From: Mesorhizobium sp.
GTDB lineage: Bacteria; Pseudomonadota; Alphaproteobacteria; Rhizobiales; Rhizobiaceae
Length of the DNA stretch: 60,921 nt
Assembly: GCF_024710845.1 (NCBI RefSeq)
Contig: NZ_JANJTZ010000044.1
Location: 1-60,921, forward strand
Direction: 5' to 3'
Position numbers and translations under genes: made by a program. The notes beneath the pieces were generated by a model, which worked only from the letters and a program-made list of their open reading frames with translations, did no database searches and was not told the origin of the DNA. This document shows, one piece after another, positions 8,873 through 16,742 of this stretch (the first letter of the stretch is position 1; each line of letters begins with the position of its first letter).

Positions 8873-10035
8873 CGTGTTGTTCCCCTCTGCAATGAATTCC
8901 GTCTGTGGCTTTCGCGACGGGTGAGGCCGGACGGCAGGTCGCGCGGCGCTTCCGGCATCATCGTCTCGTCTTCGAGCGTCGCCAGGAAGGCTACGAGATC
9001 GGCGATGTCGCGTCCGGAGAGTTCCGGCCCATCCGTCATGTGCACATGCCAGTGGATCTGGAGCTTCCTTCCCGGCGGGGCGGCGTGTCCGCGCGTGTCG
9101 TTGTAGAACCCGACGACGTCTTCGAGCGTCGCGAACTGGCCGGCATTGAAATAGGGGGCCGTGCGCGAGATGTTGCGCAGGGTCGGAACCTTGAAGGCGC
9201 CGAGCAGATCCGGTTTGTCGGAGACGCCGCCCACGCCGGGGTCGAACGCATCGCGGTCATCGACCGGAGCACCGATGACCGCGAGCTCGTTGTCGGTGAA
9301 GAGCGGCGGCAGATGGCACTGGCTGCAGCGAGCGACGAAGCCGCGGAACACGTTGTGTCCACGAATTTCCCGAGGGGTGAGCGCGTTATCGTCGCCGTGC
9401 GCATAGCGGTCATAGCGGCTGTTGAGACTGACCAGAGTGGTCTGGAAAGCGGCGAGCGCGCGTTGCACGCCGTCCATGTCGGGGGGGCGGCCGAACGCCT
9501 GCTGGAAGAGATCGCGATAGGCGGGGATCCCGTCCAGCGTCGCGACGATGCGCTCGGGCGTGTTGCCCATCTCGTCCGGATTCGTCAGGGGCAAGATCGC
9601 CTGTTGCTCGAGCGAATCCGCGCGGCCGTCCCACATGAACCGGTTGTTGAAGGCGACGTTCCAGAGCGACGGCGTCGAGCGCTGCAATTCCACCCGGCCC
9701 ATCGCCCGCTTGCGACCGTCGCCAAACCCCCTGGCGGGGTCATGGCAGGTGGCGCAGCGCATCGTCCCGTCGGCGGAGAGAACCGGGTCGAAGAACAGGT
9801 ATCGGCCGAGATCCATCTGGGCGGGCGTATAGCGCGCTGGGGGCGCTTCGAGCCTGGCCTTGAGGCCGCCGTGCTGAGCCGGAGAATCGTAGAGGTCGTA
9901 GAGCGTGACCAACTGGCAGGTGCCGTCGCCGAGCATCTGGAAGCTGGCGGGGCACTGGCTGCTCAAGGTGATGTCGGCGGCGAAGGCCGCAGGGGCCATG
10001 AGGGTGATCGCGAGCGGCAGCAGTACCCGGCGCAA
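8869..10035 (-). CDS. exported diheme cytochrome c peroxidase family protein (MauG/CcpA superfamily)
   Basis: A 388-aa periplasmic diheme protein with a signal peptide (MRRVLLPLAITLMAPAAFAA). Haem sites are CATCH (Cys94, Cys97, His98) and CSQCH (Cys237, Cys240, His241), with the family segments DLGRYLFFDPVLS, RSTPSLWNVAFNNRFMWDGRADSLEQQA and KVPTLRNISRTAPYFNAG in the usual order. Members either reduce hydrogen peroxide or, as in MauG, carry out oxidative modification of a partner protein. An N-terminal insert with two cysteines (SSQCPASFQMLGDGTCQ) is unusual. It is second in the operon, 1 base after the c4-like cytochrome. Which chemistry it does cannot be told from the sequence. Confidence 0.9.
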   Translation of the reverse strand: MRRVLLPLAITLMAPAAFAADITLSSQCPASFQMLGDGTCQLVTLYDLYDSPAQHGGLKARLEAPPARYTPAQMDLGRYLFFDPVLSADGTMRCATCHDPARGFGDGRKRAMGRVELQRSTPSLWNVAFNNRFMWDGRADSLEQQAILPLTNPDEMGNTPERIVATLDGIPAYRDLFQQAFGRPPDMDGVQRALAAFQTTLVSLNSRYDRYAHGDDNALTPREIRGHNVFRGFVARCSQCHLPPLFTDNELAVIGAPVDDRDAFDPGVGGVSDKPDLLGAFKVPTLRNISRTAPYFNAGQFATLEDVVGFYNDTRGHAAPPGRKLQIHWHVHMTDGPELSGRDIADLVAFLATLEDETMMPEAPRDLPSGLTRRESHRRNSLQRGTTR

Positions 10036-10036
10036 C

Positions 10037-10669
10037 TTATCGACCCAATTTCTGGATGTAGGCGATCAGCTGGTCGACGTCGGCATCGGACGCAATGTCT
10101 ATCGCCATGGTCTTCATCTGCTTGCCGAACCTGTCCGTGGGATCGTTGCCGCGCTTGCCGAACCGGAAGGACAGGAGCTGTTCCTTGATGTACCAGCCGT
10201 ACTGGTGGGAGATGCGGGGCGCGGAAAGCGCGGCGTTGCCTTCGCCCTGTGCCTGATGGCAGCTCATGCAGCCGGAAAAGAGCCCGCGCATCCGGAAAGT
10301 CGTCGCCTCCGCCGGCTCATCGAGGACCGGCACGGGAAGACCTGAGACGTGGGCGGTAATCGCCTGGAGATCGGCGGCACCAAGGCCGCGGAGAGTATCG
10401 ATCATGCCGACGGCGGCGGCGTTGTCGGCGGAAACCGGACGCTTGCCGTTCATGAGGTGTTCGACCTGGCGATCGAGATAGGCCTTTTCGAGACCGGCGA
10501 TCACCGGCGCGCGAAGCTCCGGACTGCCCTCACCATGATCGCCGTGGCACGCCGCGCAGTTCTCGGAAAACAGCGCCGCACCATCGGCGCGAGCCCGATC
10601 CGTCATCAACCCGGCAAGCGCCAGCCATACTGCGACGGTAGCGACGGCGGAATGCGCGCGCTCCAACAA
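10037..10669 (-). CDS. exported diheme cytochrome c4-like protein
   Basis: A 210-aa protein with a hydrophobic N-terminal export signal and two cytochrome c domains: CAACH (Cys38, Cys41, His42) and CMSCH (Cys134, Cys137, His138). Each is followed by GEG-type loops, as in cytochrome c4. It would shuttle electrons in the periplasm, here presumably to or from the diheme peroxidase encoded next to it. It is the first gene of the operon, so the promoter should lie in 10670-10847, the region shared with the divergent AraC-type regulator. Confidence 0.88.
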   Translation of the reverse strand: MLERAHSAVATVAVWLALAGLMTDRARADGAALFSENCAACHGDHGEGSPELRAPVIAGLEKAYLDRQVEHLMNGKRPVSADNAAAVGMIDTLRGLGAADLQAITAHVSGLPVPVLDEPAEATTFRMRGLFSGCMSCHQAQGEGNAALSAPRISHQYGWYIKEQLLSFRFGKRGNDPTDRFGKQMKTMAIDIASDADVDQLIAYIQKLGR

Positions 10670-10717
10670 ACCCCGGCTCCCCCAATGTCACTTTGCGTGA
10701 TCATGCGTATTTCATCC

Positions 10718-10779
10718 GATATCGATCGTCGGAGGCGGTTCGCCGAGCTCCCGGATCCACGATATCGAACGGTCGCCGG
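10718..10779. promoter_or_regulatory. direct repeats in the divergent cytochrome/araC intergenic region
   Basis: GATATCGATCGTCGG (10718-10732) and GATATCGAACGGTCGCCGG (10761-10779) share the core GATATCGA and are spaced 43 bases (about four helical turns) apart. They lie between the first cytochrome gene and the AraC-type regulator. This is the form expected of an AraC-family operator pair, but no experiment or comparison supports it here. Confidence 0.4.
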
Positions 10780-10847
10780 AAACTAGGAGCCGGATGCCTT
10801 TCGAGTCTTGACTTTTATACTGCCGTTCTTGACATTTTCGGCCAATT

Positions 10848-11903
10848 ATGTGCGGGCGGGAGATGCATCGTTCGATCGTGAGGCCTATCCAGGACAAAGT
10901 GCCGATGGCGTGGCTCATCCGGGCGCTTCTGGCGAGCGGTCTTTCGCTCGACGAGATCGTCAAGCGCGAGGGCGTCGATACGCGGTCGCTCGGGCGTCCC
11001 GATTTTTCGATGCAGGTGCGGGACTTCCAGGCGCTGTTCGAGTGGGCGGCCGCGGCGACCGGCGATCCAATTCTCGGGGCCCACATTGCCGAGCATGTGA
11101 CGATCGCGGATTTCCAGATGCTGGGCTATCTCCTCGTCAATTCCCCGACGATCGGCGAATGGCTGCGCAATTTCGAGCGCTATCACGGCATCTTCGCGCG
11201 GGATTCACAAGTCCGGCTTTCCGCAGATCGCAAGGTGCTCTCTGTCGAATACAGTCCGGACGTCGCTTCGGATATCGAGCCGCGGCAGGACATCCTGTTC
11301 TCGGTGGCGGCGCTGATCGTCAACATCAGGCGGCATGTCCGACCGGATTGGGCGCCCGCCTCCTGTCATTTCACCATGCCGCCGCCGCCCGATCTCGGTG
11401 ATCTCGAGCGGATACTGGCCACCAGGCTAGTCTTTCACCAGAAGACCAACGGATTCACGGTTCCTGCGCGGGATCTCGACATTCCGATCGCAGGCGCCGA
11501 CGCCAACCTCCTCGGCATCCTCCGGGAGCAGGCCGAGCTGATCATCCGGTCGCACGACGACGATGAGGGCATTGTCCATCGGGTGAGGCTCATCATCGCG
11601 GCCAATATCGCCAACAGCGAATTCGGATTCGAAGAAGCCGCGCGCATACTCGACGTCTCCGTGCGTACGCTGCACCGCGAATTGGGCGCCAGCGGCACCA
11701 GTTATCGTCGGATTCGCGAAGGCGTCGTACATCAGCTGGCGAGCGAGGCGCTACTCGGCTCGAAGGCGTCGATCACAAGCCTGGCATTCCGCCTCGGCTA
11801 TTCGGAGACCAGTGCATTCACCCGAGCGTTCACCCGCATCGAAGGCCTCAGCCCGAAGGCCTTCCGACAAACTAAGGGGATAATCGGTGATCCCCGGGAA
11901 TAG
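10848..11903 (+). CDS. AraC family transcriptional regulator
   Basis: A 351-aa protein. Residues ~20-200 match the arabinose-binding-like ligand domain found in OruR/ArgR-type regulators (PMAWLIRALLASGLSLDEIV, then FQMLGYLLVNSPTIGEWLRNFERYHGIF). Residues ~240-340 hold two helix-turn-helix motifs with the AraC signature (FEEAARILDVSVRTLHRELG and ITSLAFRLGYSETSAFTRAFTR). It is divergent from the cytochrome operon, so it probably controls it. Start codons at 10848, 10863 and 10905 are all possible; GGGCGGGAG directly precedes 10863. Confidence 0.88.
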   Translation: MCGREMHRSIVRPIQDKVPMAWLIRALLASGLSLDEIVKREGVDTRSLGRPDFSMQVRDFQALFEWAAAATGDPILGAHIAEHVTIADFQMLGYLLVNSPTIGEWLRNFERYHGIFARDSQVRLSADRKVLSVEYSPDVASDIEPRQDILFSVAALIVNIRRHVRPDWAPASCHFTMPPPPDLGDLERILATRLVFHQKTNGFTVPARDLDIPIAGADANLLGILREQAELIIRSHDDDEGIVHRVRLIIAANIANSEFGFEEAARILDVSVRTLHRELGASGTSYRRIREGVVHQLASEALLGSKASITSLAFRLGYSETSAFTRAFTRIEGLSPKAFRQTKGIIGDPRE

Positions 11904-12002
11904 CCAGCCGATGGTACGGCAATCCCTCTGCCAAGCCGACGGCTCGCTATTCCATCGCTCACTGTCGTGATGAGCCGTGTCCGGCACCGCCGAATCCGCG
12001 CA

Positions 12003-12076
12003 AGGGGCACCATAGCCCCTCGGGTGGGAAACGACTTCAGGACATCGATCTTATGAGCCGAGACATGCTTCGGCTC
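12003..12076. other. two tight hairpins in a gene-free stretch, possible IS remnant
   Basis: AGGGGC/GCCCCT (12003-12008 with 12015-12020) and GAGCCGA/TCGGCTC (12055-12061 with 12070-12076) are perfect stems with short loops. They lie in non-coding DNA (11904-12224) between the AraC gene and the breakpoint of the truncated integrase. No transposase frame is left. The structure suggests the end of an insertion element that truncated the integrase. Confidence 0.35.
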
Positions 12077-12155
12077 TGGGGCGGTACCCGCAACGGTCAC
12101 AATCGCGCTGACGTGCCCCCTTTGAATCGGACCGTTTTTGGCTGGAATTTTCCAC

Positions 12156-12656
12156 TTATAATCCCTGGATGGGGAGAAGGAGAGTTCCATGAAGGCATCG
12201 AAATTCTCGGAGGCGCAGAACCGAGAGCCCATGAACCGCCGCTGCATGCCCCAGGACAAGCTTGATCGTTCCGATATCGATACCCAAGGTCACGGGTCCA
12301 CATCCTTCGGCACTTCTGTCGCGACCGAACTTTATGAGGCGCGCACGATCAAGCTCGACCACCTTCAATTTGCCGAGCTTGCGCTTCAACATGTCCAACG
12401 TTGCGGCCTTTGAACGGCGGAGGGCCTTGCCGACTGCACACATGTCAGCGATATGAAGGTCGATCAGGTCGCCGAATGTGTCGAGACGGGCGATCCGCGA
12501 GGGTAGGGGAGCTTCGCCTCTGTCGATCCTCGCTTCCGTCGCAGTCGCCCAACGGCGGGCGTCGTCACGGCGCAGGAACGTCTCGTTGACGTATCGACCC
12601 TTATGACGGATCTGGACCCGCCAAGAACCGGACGGAAGTTTAGTGTAGCTGGGCAA
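12156..12656 (-). pseudogene. truncated phage-type tyrosine integrase (N-terminal half only)
   Basis: A 166-aa frame whose first ~144 residues are the DNA-binding N-terminal part of a phage-type site-specific integrase: an arm-binding start with beta-strands (SGSWRVQIRHKGRYVNETFLRR), then a core-binding SAM-like domain (LIDLHIADMCAVGKALRRSKAATLDMLKRKLGKL, later GPVTLGIDIGTIKLVLGHAAAVHGL). Protein-like sequence ends at about base 12225 and the remaining 22 residues are unrelated. The catalytic domain with the R..HxxR..Y residues is absent, so it cannot recombine. Its place against dusA fits the dusA-specific integrase family. Confidence 0.85.
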
Positions 12657-12771
12657 GGTCGTGTGCGCTCCGTGTGCACTCAGACGTAAAAGTGTGGCGT
12701 ACAGCGTCGAAAAATCGCGTACAAAAAGGGTTGAACCAACCGACGCGACCGCATTGATACATAAGGGAAAA

Positions 12772-13767
12772 ATGCATAAATATCAACGGCATAGAATTGC
12801 CACCGCGCCGATGATGGACTGGACGGACCGGCATTGCCGGTTCCTCCATCGCCAACTGACGCGGCATGCGTTGCTCTACACCGAGATGGTGGTGGCGGAC
12901 GCCGTGATCCACGGCGACCGGCAGCGGCTGCTCGGCTTCGACGCGGCCGAGCATCCGGTCGCGCTGCAGCTCGGCGGGTCGGACCCGGCCAAGCTCGCAG
13001 CCGCAGCGCGGATCGGGGCGGAGTTCGGCTATGACGAGATCAACCTCAATTGCGGCTGTCCCTCCGACCGCGTCCAGTCGGGCACGTTCGGCGCCTGCCT
13101 GATGCGCACGCCGGGCCTCGTGGCCGAATGCGTCGCGGCGATGAAGGCGGTCGTGCCGATACCCGTGACCGTCAAGTGCCGGATCGGCGTCGACGATCAG
13201 GACACCGAGGTGGCGCTCGATGCGCTGGCGGATGCGGTGTTCGAGGCCGGCGCGGACGCGCTCTGGGTGCATGCGCGCAAGGCTTGGCTCGAGGGGCTGA
13301 GCCCGAAGGAGAACCGCGACATCCCGCCGCTCGACTATGAGCGGGTCTATCGGCTCAAGGCGCGATATCCGAACAGATTCATTGGCATAAACGGCGGAAT
13401 TCATTCGCTGGACGAGGCTGAGGCGCATCTGGCGCATGTCGACGGAGCGATGCTCGGCCGTGCCGCCTATCATACGCCGGACATCCTGGCGGAGGTGGAC
13501 GAGCGGTTCTATGGCGAACCCGCGCGCGGGTTCGACGCGGATGCGCTGATCGACGCGATGGCCGACCATGCCGGGCGGCACCTCGCCGAAGGCGGCAAGC
13601 TCGGCCAGGTGACGCGGCACATGGTCGGGCTCTTCCACGGACGTAAGGGGGCGCGGCGCTTCCGCCAGATCCTGTCCACCGAGGCGACGCGGCCCGGCGC
13701 CGGACCGGAGGTCATCCGGCGTGCCTTTGCCTGCATTGAACCAGAGAGCGCGCAGAAGGCGGCCTGA
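12772..13767 (+). CDS. dusA: tRNA-dihydrouridine(20/20a) synthase DusA
   Basis: An FMN enzyme that reduces uridine 20/20a in the tRNA D-loop with NADPH. The 331-aa product has the flavin-binding start APMMDWTDRHCRFLHR, the catalytic motif NCGCPSDRVQSGTFGACLM (catalytic Cys96), the substrate-site segment WVHARKAWLEGLSPKENRDIPPL, and GINGGI. The ATG at 12772 has AAGGGA upstream. Its first ~12 codons (MHKYQRHRIATA) and its promoter come from the inserted island; the displaced original start is at 5974. Thus the gene is intact but was re-headed by integration. Confidence 0.95.
   Translation: MHKYQRHRIATAPMMDWTDRHCRFLHRQLTRHALLYTEMVVADAVIHGDRQRLLGFDAAEHPVALQLGGSDPAKLAAAARIGAEFGYDEINLNCGCPSDRVQSGTFGACLMRTPGLVAECVAAMKAVVPIPVTVKCRIGVDDQDTEVALDALADAVFEAGADALWVHARKAWLEGLSPKENRDIPPLDYERVYRLKARYPNRFIGINGGIHSLDEAEAHLAHVDGAMLGRAAYHTPDILAEVDERFYGEPARGFDADALIDAMADHAGRHLAEGGKLGQVTRHMVGLFHGRKGARRFRQILSTEATRPGAGPEVIRRAFACIEPESAQKAA
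12806..12818 (+). repeat. attR-like core inside dusA
   Basis: CGCCGATGATGGA here encodes part of the APMMD segment of dusA and repeats 6014-6026 exactly. Flanking bases differ on both sides, so the identity is confined to the core. Confidence 0.75.
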
Positions 13768-13857
13768 AAGCCATCCGCCGGTGGCAGCCATCCCTTTCCG
13801 GGGCGTTTACTTGACCGCAAGGACCCTCTAGCGAGTCCCCTCCAGCATCGGCGGAGG

Positions 13858-14679
13858 GTGACTGTGCCCATCGAGGAAATTCTCGCCTTCGTGGCGGCCA
13901 TCGCAGTGTCGGGCATCGTCTCCGGCCTGCTCGCGGGCGTCTTCGGCATCGGGGGCGGCGCGGTGCTCGTGCCGGTATTCTACCAGATGCTCGGTATCCT
14001 GGGCGTGGACGAGAGCGTGCGGATGCATGTTTCGGTCGGTTCCTCGCTTGCGATCATCATCCCGACGTCGCTGCGCTCCTTCCAGGCGCACCATGCCCGC
14101 GGCGTGGTAGACATGGACCTCTTGAAGAGCTTCCTGATCCCGGTACCTGTCGGCGTCGTGCTTGCCTCGCTTACCGCGGCCTATCTGTCGAGCGGCCAGC
14201 TGCGCGGGGTCTTCGCCGTGATCGCGCTCGCCGTCGGCCTGCGACTTCTGTTCAACCGCGAGTCCTGGCGGCTCGGGCGCGAAATCCCGGGCAACCCGGC
14301 GCGCGCGATCATCGGGGTGCTGATCGGCTATCTGTCGACCCTGATGGGCATTGGCGGCGGGGTGATGAACAACACTTTCATGTCGCTCTATGGGCGGCCG
14401 ATGCACCAGGCGGTCGCGACATCGTCGGGCGTCGGCGTGCTGATCGCCATTCCGGGAACGGTCGGCTACATCCTCGCCGGCTGCGGCGATCCACTGCTGC
14501 CGATCGGCTCGACCGGCTATGTCAACTGGATCGCATTCGCCGTGATCATCCCGGTCGCGATGGTGGTCACGCCGATGGGCGTGCGGCTGGCGCATGCGCT
14601 GAAGAAAAGGCAGCTCGAGATCGGGTTCGGCCTGTTCTGCCTTTTCGTCGCCGCGCGCTTCGCGGTCAGCCTGCTCTGA
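13858..14679 (+). CDS. TSUP (TauE/SafE) family membrane transporter
   Basis: A 273-aa integral membrane protein with about eight hydrophobic segments and the two family hallmarks: GLLAGVFGIGGGAVLVPVFY near residue 25 and the inverted-repeat counterpart STLMGIGGGVMNNTFMSL near residue 160. TSUP proteins are thought to export sulfite, sulfoacetate or related organic anions; the substrate here is unknown. The start is GTG at 13858, preceded by GGCGGAGG; a second GTG two codons later is also possible. It follows dusA by 90 bases. Confidence 0.88.
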   Translation: MTVPIEEILAFVAAIAVSGIVSGLLAGVFGIGGGAVLVPVFYQMLGILGVDESVRMHVSVGSSLAIIIPTSLRSFQAHHARGVVDMDLLKSFLIPVPVGVVLASLTAAYLSSGQLRGVFAVIALAVGLRLLFNRESWRLGREIPGNPARAIIGVLIGYLSTLMGIGGGVMNNTFMSLYGRPMHQAVATSSGVGVLIAIPGTVGYILAGCGDPLLPIGSTGYVNWIAFAVIIPVAMVVTPMGVRLAHALKKRQLEIGFGLFCLFVAARFAVSLL

Positions 14680-14686
14680 CCCGGCG

Positions 14687-15388
14687 TCAGTCGATCAGCA
14701 CCATGCGGTCGCCGCGCACGTCGTAGCCCGACAGCGACGACAGGAAGCTCATGCCGAGCAGGCTCGTCTCGAGCGAGCCTGCCTGGGCGACGAGCATGAC
14801 TTGCCGGCTCCTGACGACGTCGCCGATGCGGATCTCGTCTGCGGTGACGCGGGCGGCGCGCGCCGCGCCGTTGGCGGTCGAAATCGGCACATTGAAAGAA
14901 AGAGCGCCGACGTCAAAACCGGCGACGGCCGCGTCGGCACTGGTCAGGACGGTGGTGGTCGCTCCCGTGTCGACGAGGAAGCGCACCTGCCGTCCGTCGA
15001 CCTCGGCCAGCGCCTGGAAATGGCCGCCCTGCTTGTCGAGGATCACGGTGCGGCTGCCGTCCGACGCCGTCATCGAGATCGGGCTGCCGGGGATCAGACC
15101 GGCGGTCAGCCGGCTGCCGATGTCCTGCAGTTCGTAGCGGTACTGGTAGACGGCGACGAAGCCGACGATGATGACGAGCCACATCGCGAGGCTGCGCCCG
15201 ACCGTGCCGATCGGGATGCCGGAGCCGAGAATGCCCGCCGCCACCACCGCGCCGAAAATGCCGAGATAAAGCAGCCGGCCAAAATCGTCGTCGACCATGC
15301 CGAGAGCAGTGCCCGATCCGCTGCCGAAGACCAGGATGACGAGGCCGACGGCCATGATCGCGGCGATGAACCACCAGAAGCGGCTCAT
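14687..15388 (-). CDS. retropepsin-like aspartic protease, TIGR02281 family
   Basis: A 233-aa membrane-anchored protein. Residues 1-85 carry three hydrophobic segments, and residues ~105-233 form a single retropepsin-like (clan AA) domain with the catalytic FLVDTGATTTVLT, the flap region, and the closing LLGMSFLSSLSGYDV. Such single-domain proteases act as dimers and, from the topology, would face the periplasm. Substrate unknown. It converges on the TSUP gene with 7 bases between stops and begins one base after the stop of the DUF1289 gene, so the two form an operon. Confidence 0.88.
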   Translation of the reverse strand: MSRFWWFIAAIMAVGLVILVFGSGSGTALGMVDDDFGRLLYLGIFGAVVAAGILGSGIPIGTVGRSLAMWLVIIVGFVAVYQYRYELQDIGSRLTAGLIPGSPISMTASDGSRTVILDKQGGHFQALAEVDGRQVRFLVDTGATTTVLTSADAAVAGFDVGALSFNVPISTANGAARAARVTADEIRIGDVVRSRQVMLVAQAGSLETSLLGMSFLSSLSGYDVRGDRMVLID

Positions 15389-15389
15389 A

Positions 15390-15623
15390 TCAGAGGCCTT
15401 CCGTCCGCTCGCGCGCCATGCGGCTGCGCCTTGTCTCGCGGCGCGGCCGCCTTTCGACTGTCTCGAGGCGCGCCGGGAGTTCCGCCATGACGGCGCGCCG
15501 GGTTTCGGGCGTCATTGTCAGCCAAGCGCCGATCTCGTCGCGGGTGCGGCCGCAGCCGAAGCAGTATCCCGTCGCCAGATCGATCGAGCAGACGAGGATG
15601 CAAGGGGATTCGATGGCGGCCAA
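15390..15623 (-). CDS. DUF1289 family small cysteine-rich protein
   Basis: A 77-aa basic protein with a four-cysteine cluster in SPCILVCSIDLATGYCFGCGRT (Cys8, Cys12, Cys21, Cys24), the DUF1289 signature, suggesting a bound metal or Fe-S cluster. The Arg-rich tail could bind nucleic acid. Function unknown. It lies directly upstream of the aspartic protease gene in an operon and is divergent from cobT, an arrangement common in rhizobia. Confidence 0.85.
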   Translation of the reverse strand: MAAIESPCILVCSIDLATGYCFGCGRTRDEIGAWLTMTPETRRAVMAELPARLETVERRPRRETRRSRMARERTEGL

Positions 15624-15747
15624 GGCGTCGTCCTGAGTGATTTACACGCATTTGGGGCAATCACCCGGCCTATGCAAGAGTTGGCCAGCATTGTGCGGCA
15701 CATCATGGCGGGTTAGACGGCGGCGTCCAACGAATGAAAGCCTGCCC

Positions 15748-16731
15748 ATGTCCAGCCAACGACCTCTCGACGATTTCCGAGCGCTGATCGAGCGCATGCC
15801 GAAACTGGAGGTCGAGGCGGGCACGGCCGTGACGCATCTCTTCCAAGGCAATCGCGCCGGAGATTCGCGTCTCGGCGGAATTGCCTCGCTGTTCGCCAGC
15901 GTCTCGGGGGGGCGCCCGTCCATGAGCCGGCCGTCGCTGGCGCTGTTTGCCGGCACGCACGGGATCGCGCGCCACGGCATTTCGGCGCGGCGCATGGACG
16001 CGACGCTGGCGATGGTCGGCGCCTGCGGCTCGGGCGACGCGCCGGTCAATCACCTGTGCGCGGCGAACATGATCGGGCTGAAGGTCTACGATCTGGCGCT
16101 GCACCTGCCGACGGGCGACATTTCCACGACGGCTGCGATGGACGAACGCAACGCGGCGGCGACCATGGCGTTTGGGATGGAGGCCATCGCCGGCGGCGCG
16201 GATTGCGTGCTGGTCGGATCGATCGCCTCGACGGGCGACGAGACGGTGGCGGCGGCGCTGTTCTGCGGCCTGCACGGCGGCGCGCCGTCCGACTGGCTGC
16301 CGGACGACGATCTGGCCGGTAAACGCGGAACCCTTGTCGCTGATGCGCTCGAGACCCATGCGTCAGCGCTTGGCGATCCGCTTTCCGTGCTCGCGGCGCT
16401 TGGCGGGAGGGAATTTGCGGCCATGGCGGGCGCCATCCTCGCCGCGCGCATCGAGAAAGTGCCGGTGATCCTCGACGGAATGACGGCGCTCGCCGCCGCA
16501 TCGGCGCTGTGGGTGGTCGACCCGGCGACGATTGCACACTGCCTCCTGGCGGATGCAGGGACCGGCGCCGGCCTTCGCGCCGCGGAGAGGCTCGGGCTGA
16601 GGCCGCTGCTGGCGGAAGGGCTGGCGGCGGGAGAGGGCACGGCGGCTGCGCTGGCGACCTCGACGGTGCGCGATGCGCTTGCGCTCCATGCGGGCTTCGC
16701 CGCTCAGGCGCGCGCCGCACATCACCACTGA
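15748..16731 (+). CDS. cobT: nicotinate-nucleotide-dimethylbenzimidazole phosphoribosyltransferase CobT
   Basis: Makes alpha-ribazole 5'-phosphate from dimethylbenzimidazole and nicotinate mononucleotide, for the lower ligand of cobalamin. The 327-aa product shows FAGTHGIARHGISA near residue 70 and the catalytic glutamate in LAAGEGTAAALA (Glu296), as in other CobT proteins. I start it at the ATG 15748 (MSSQRPLDDFRAL); the 37-codon upstream extension is Arg/Trp-rich and unlike the family. No cobalamin riboswitch is evident upstream and cobS is not adjacent in this window. Confidence 0.93.
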   Translation: MSSQRPLDDFRALIERMPKLEVEAGTAVTHLFQGNRAGDSRLGGIASLFASVSGGRPSMSRPSLALFAGTHGIARHGISARRMDATLAMVGACGSGDAPVNHLCAANMIGLKVYDLALHLPTGDISTTAAMDERNAAATMAFGMEAIAGGADCVLVGSIASTGDETVAAALFCGLHGGAPSDWLPDDDLAGKRGTLVADALETHASALGDPLSVLAALGGREFAAMAGAILAARIEKVPVILDGMTALAAASALWVVDPATIAHCLLADAGTGAGLRAAERLGLRPLLAEGLAAGEGTAAALATSTVRDALALHAGFAAQARAAHHH

Positions 16732-16742
16732 CACGTCTGAAA

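Larger units (their letters stand above)
6027..12818. mobile_element. dusA-integrated genomic island (about 6.8 kb, remnant)
   Basis: The segment is bounded by 13-bp direct repeats (6014-6026 and 12806-12818). A displaced dusA start lies on its left and an intact dusA with a replaced start on its right. It carries a four-gene exported cytochrome/beta-helix operon, an AraC-type regulator and, next to dusA, a tyrosine-recombinase gene cut short by about half or more. No replication, conjugation or phage structural genes remain, so it looks like a decayed integrative element with retained cargo. The ancestral order was presumably maoC-dusA-TSUP transporter. Confidence 0.7.

Noticed and set aside
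15637..15747. Upstream extension of cobT and a possible cobalamin riboswitch
   Set aside because: No B12-box or expected stem pattern is visible, and the extension is not CobT-like.
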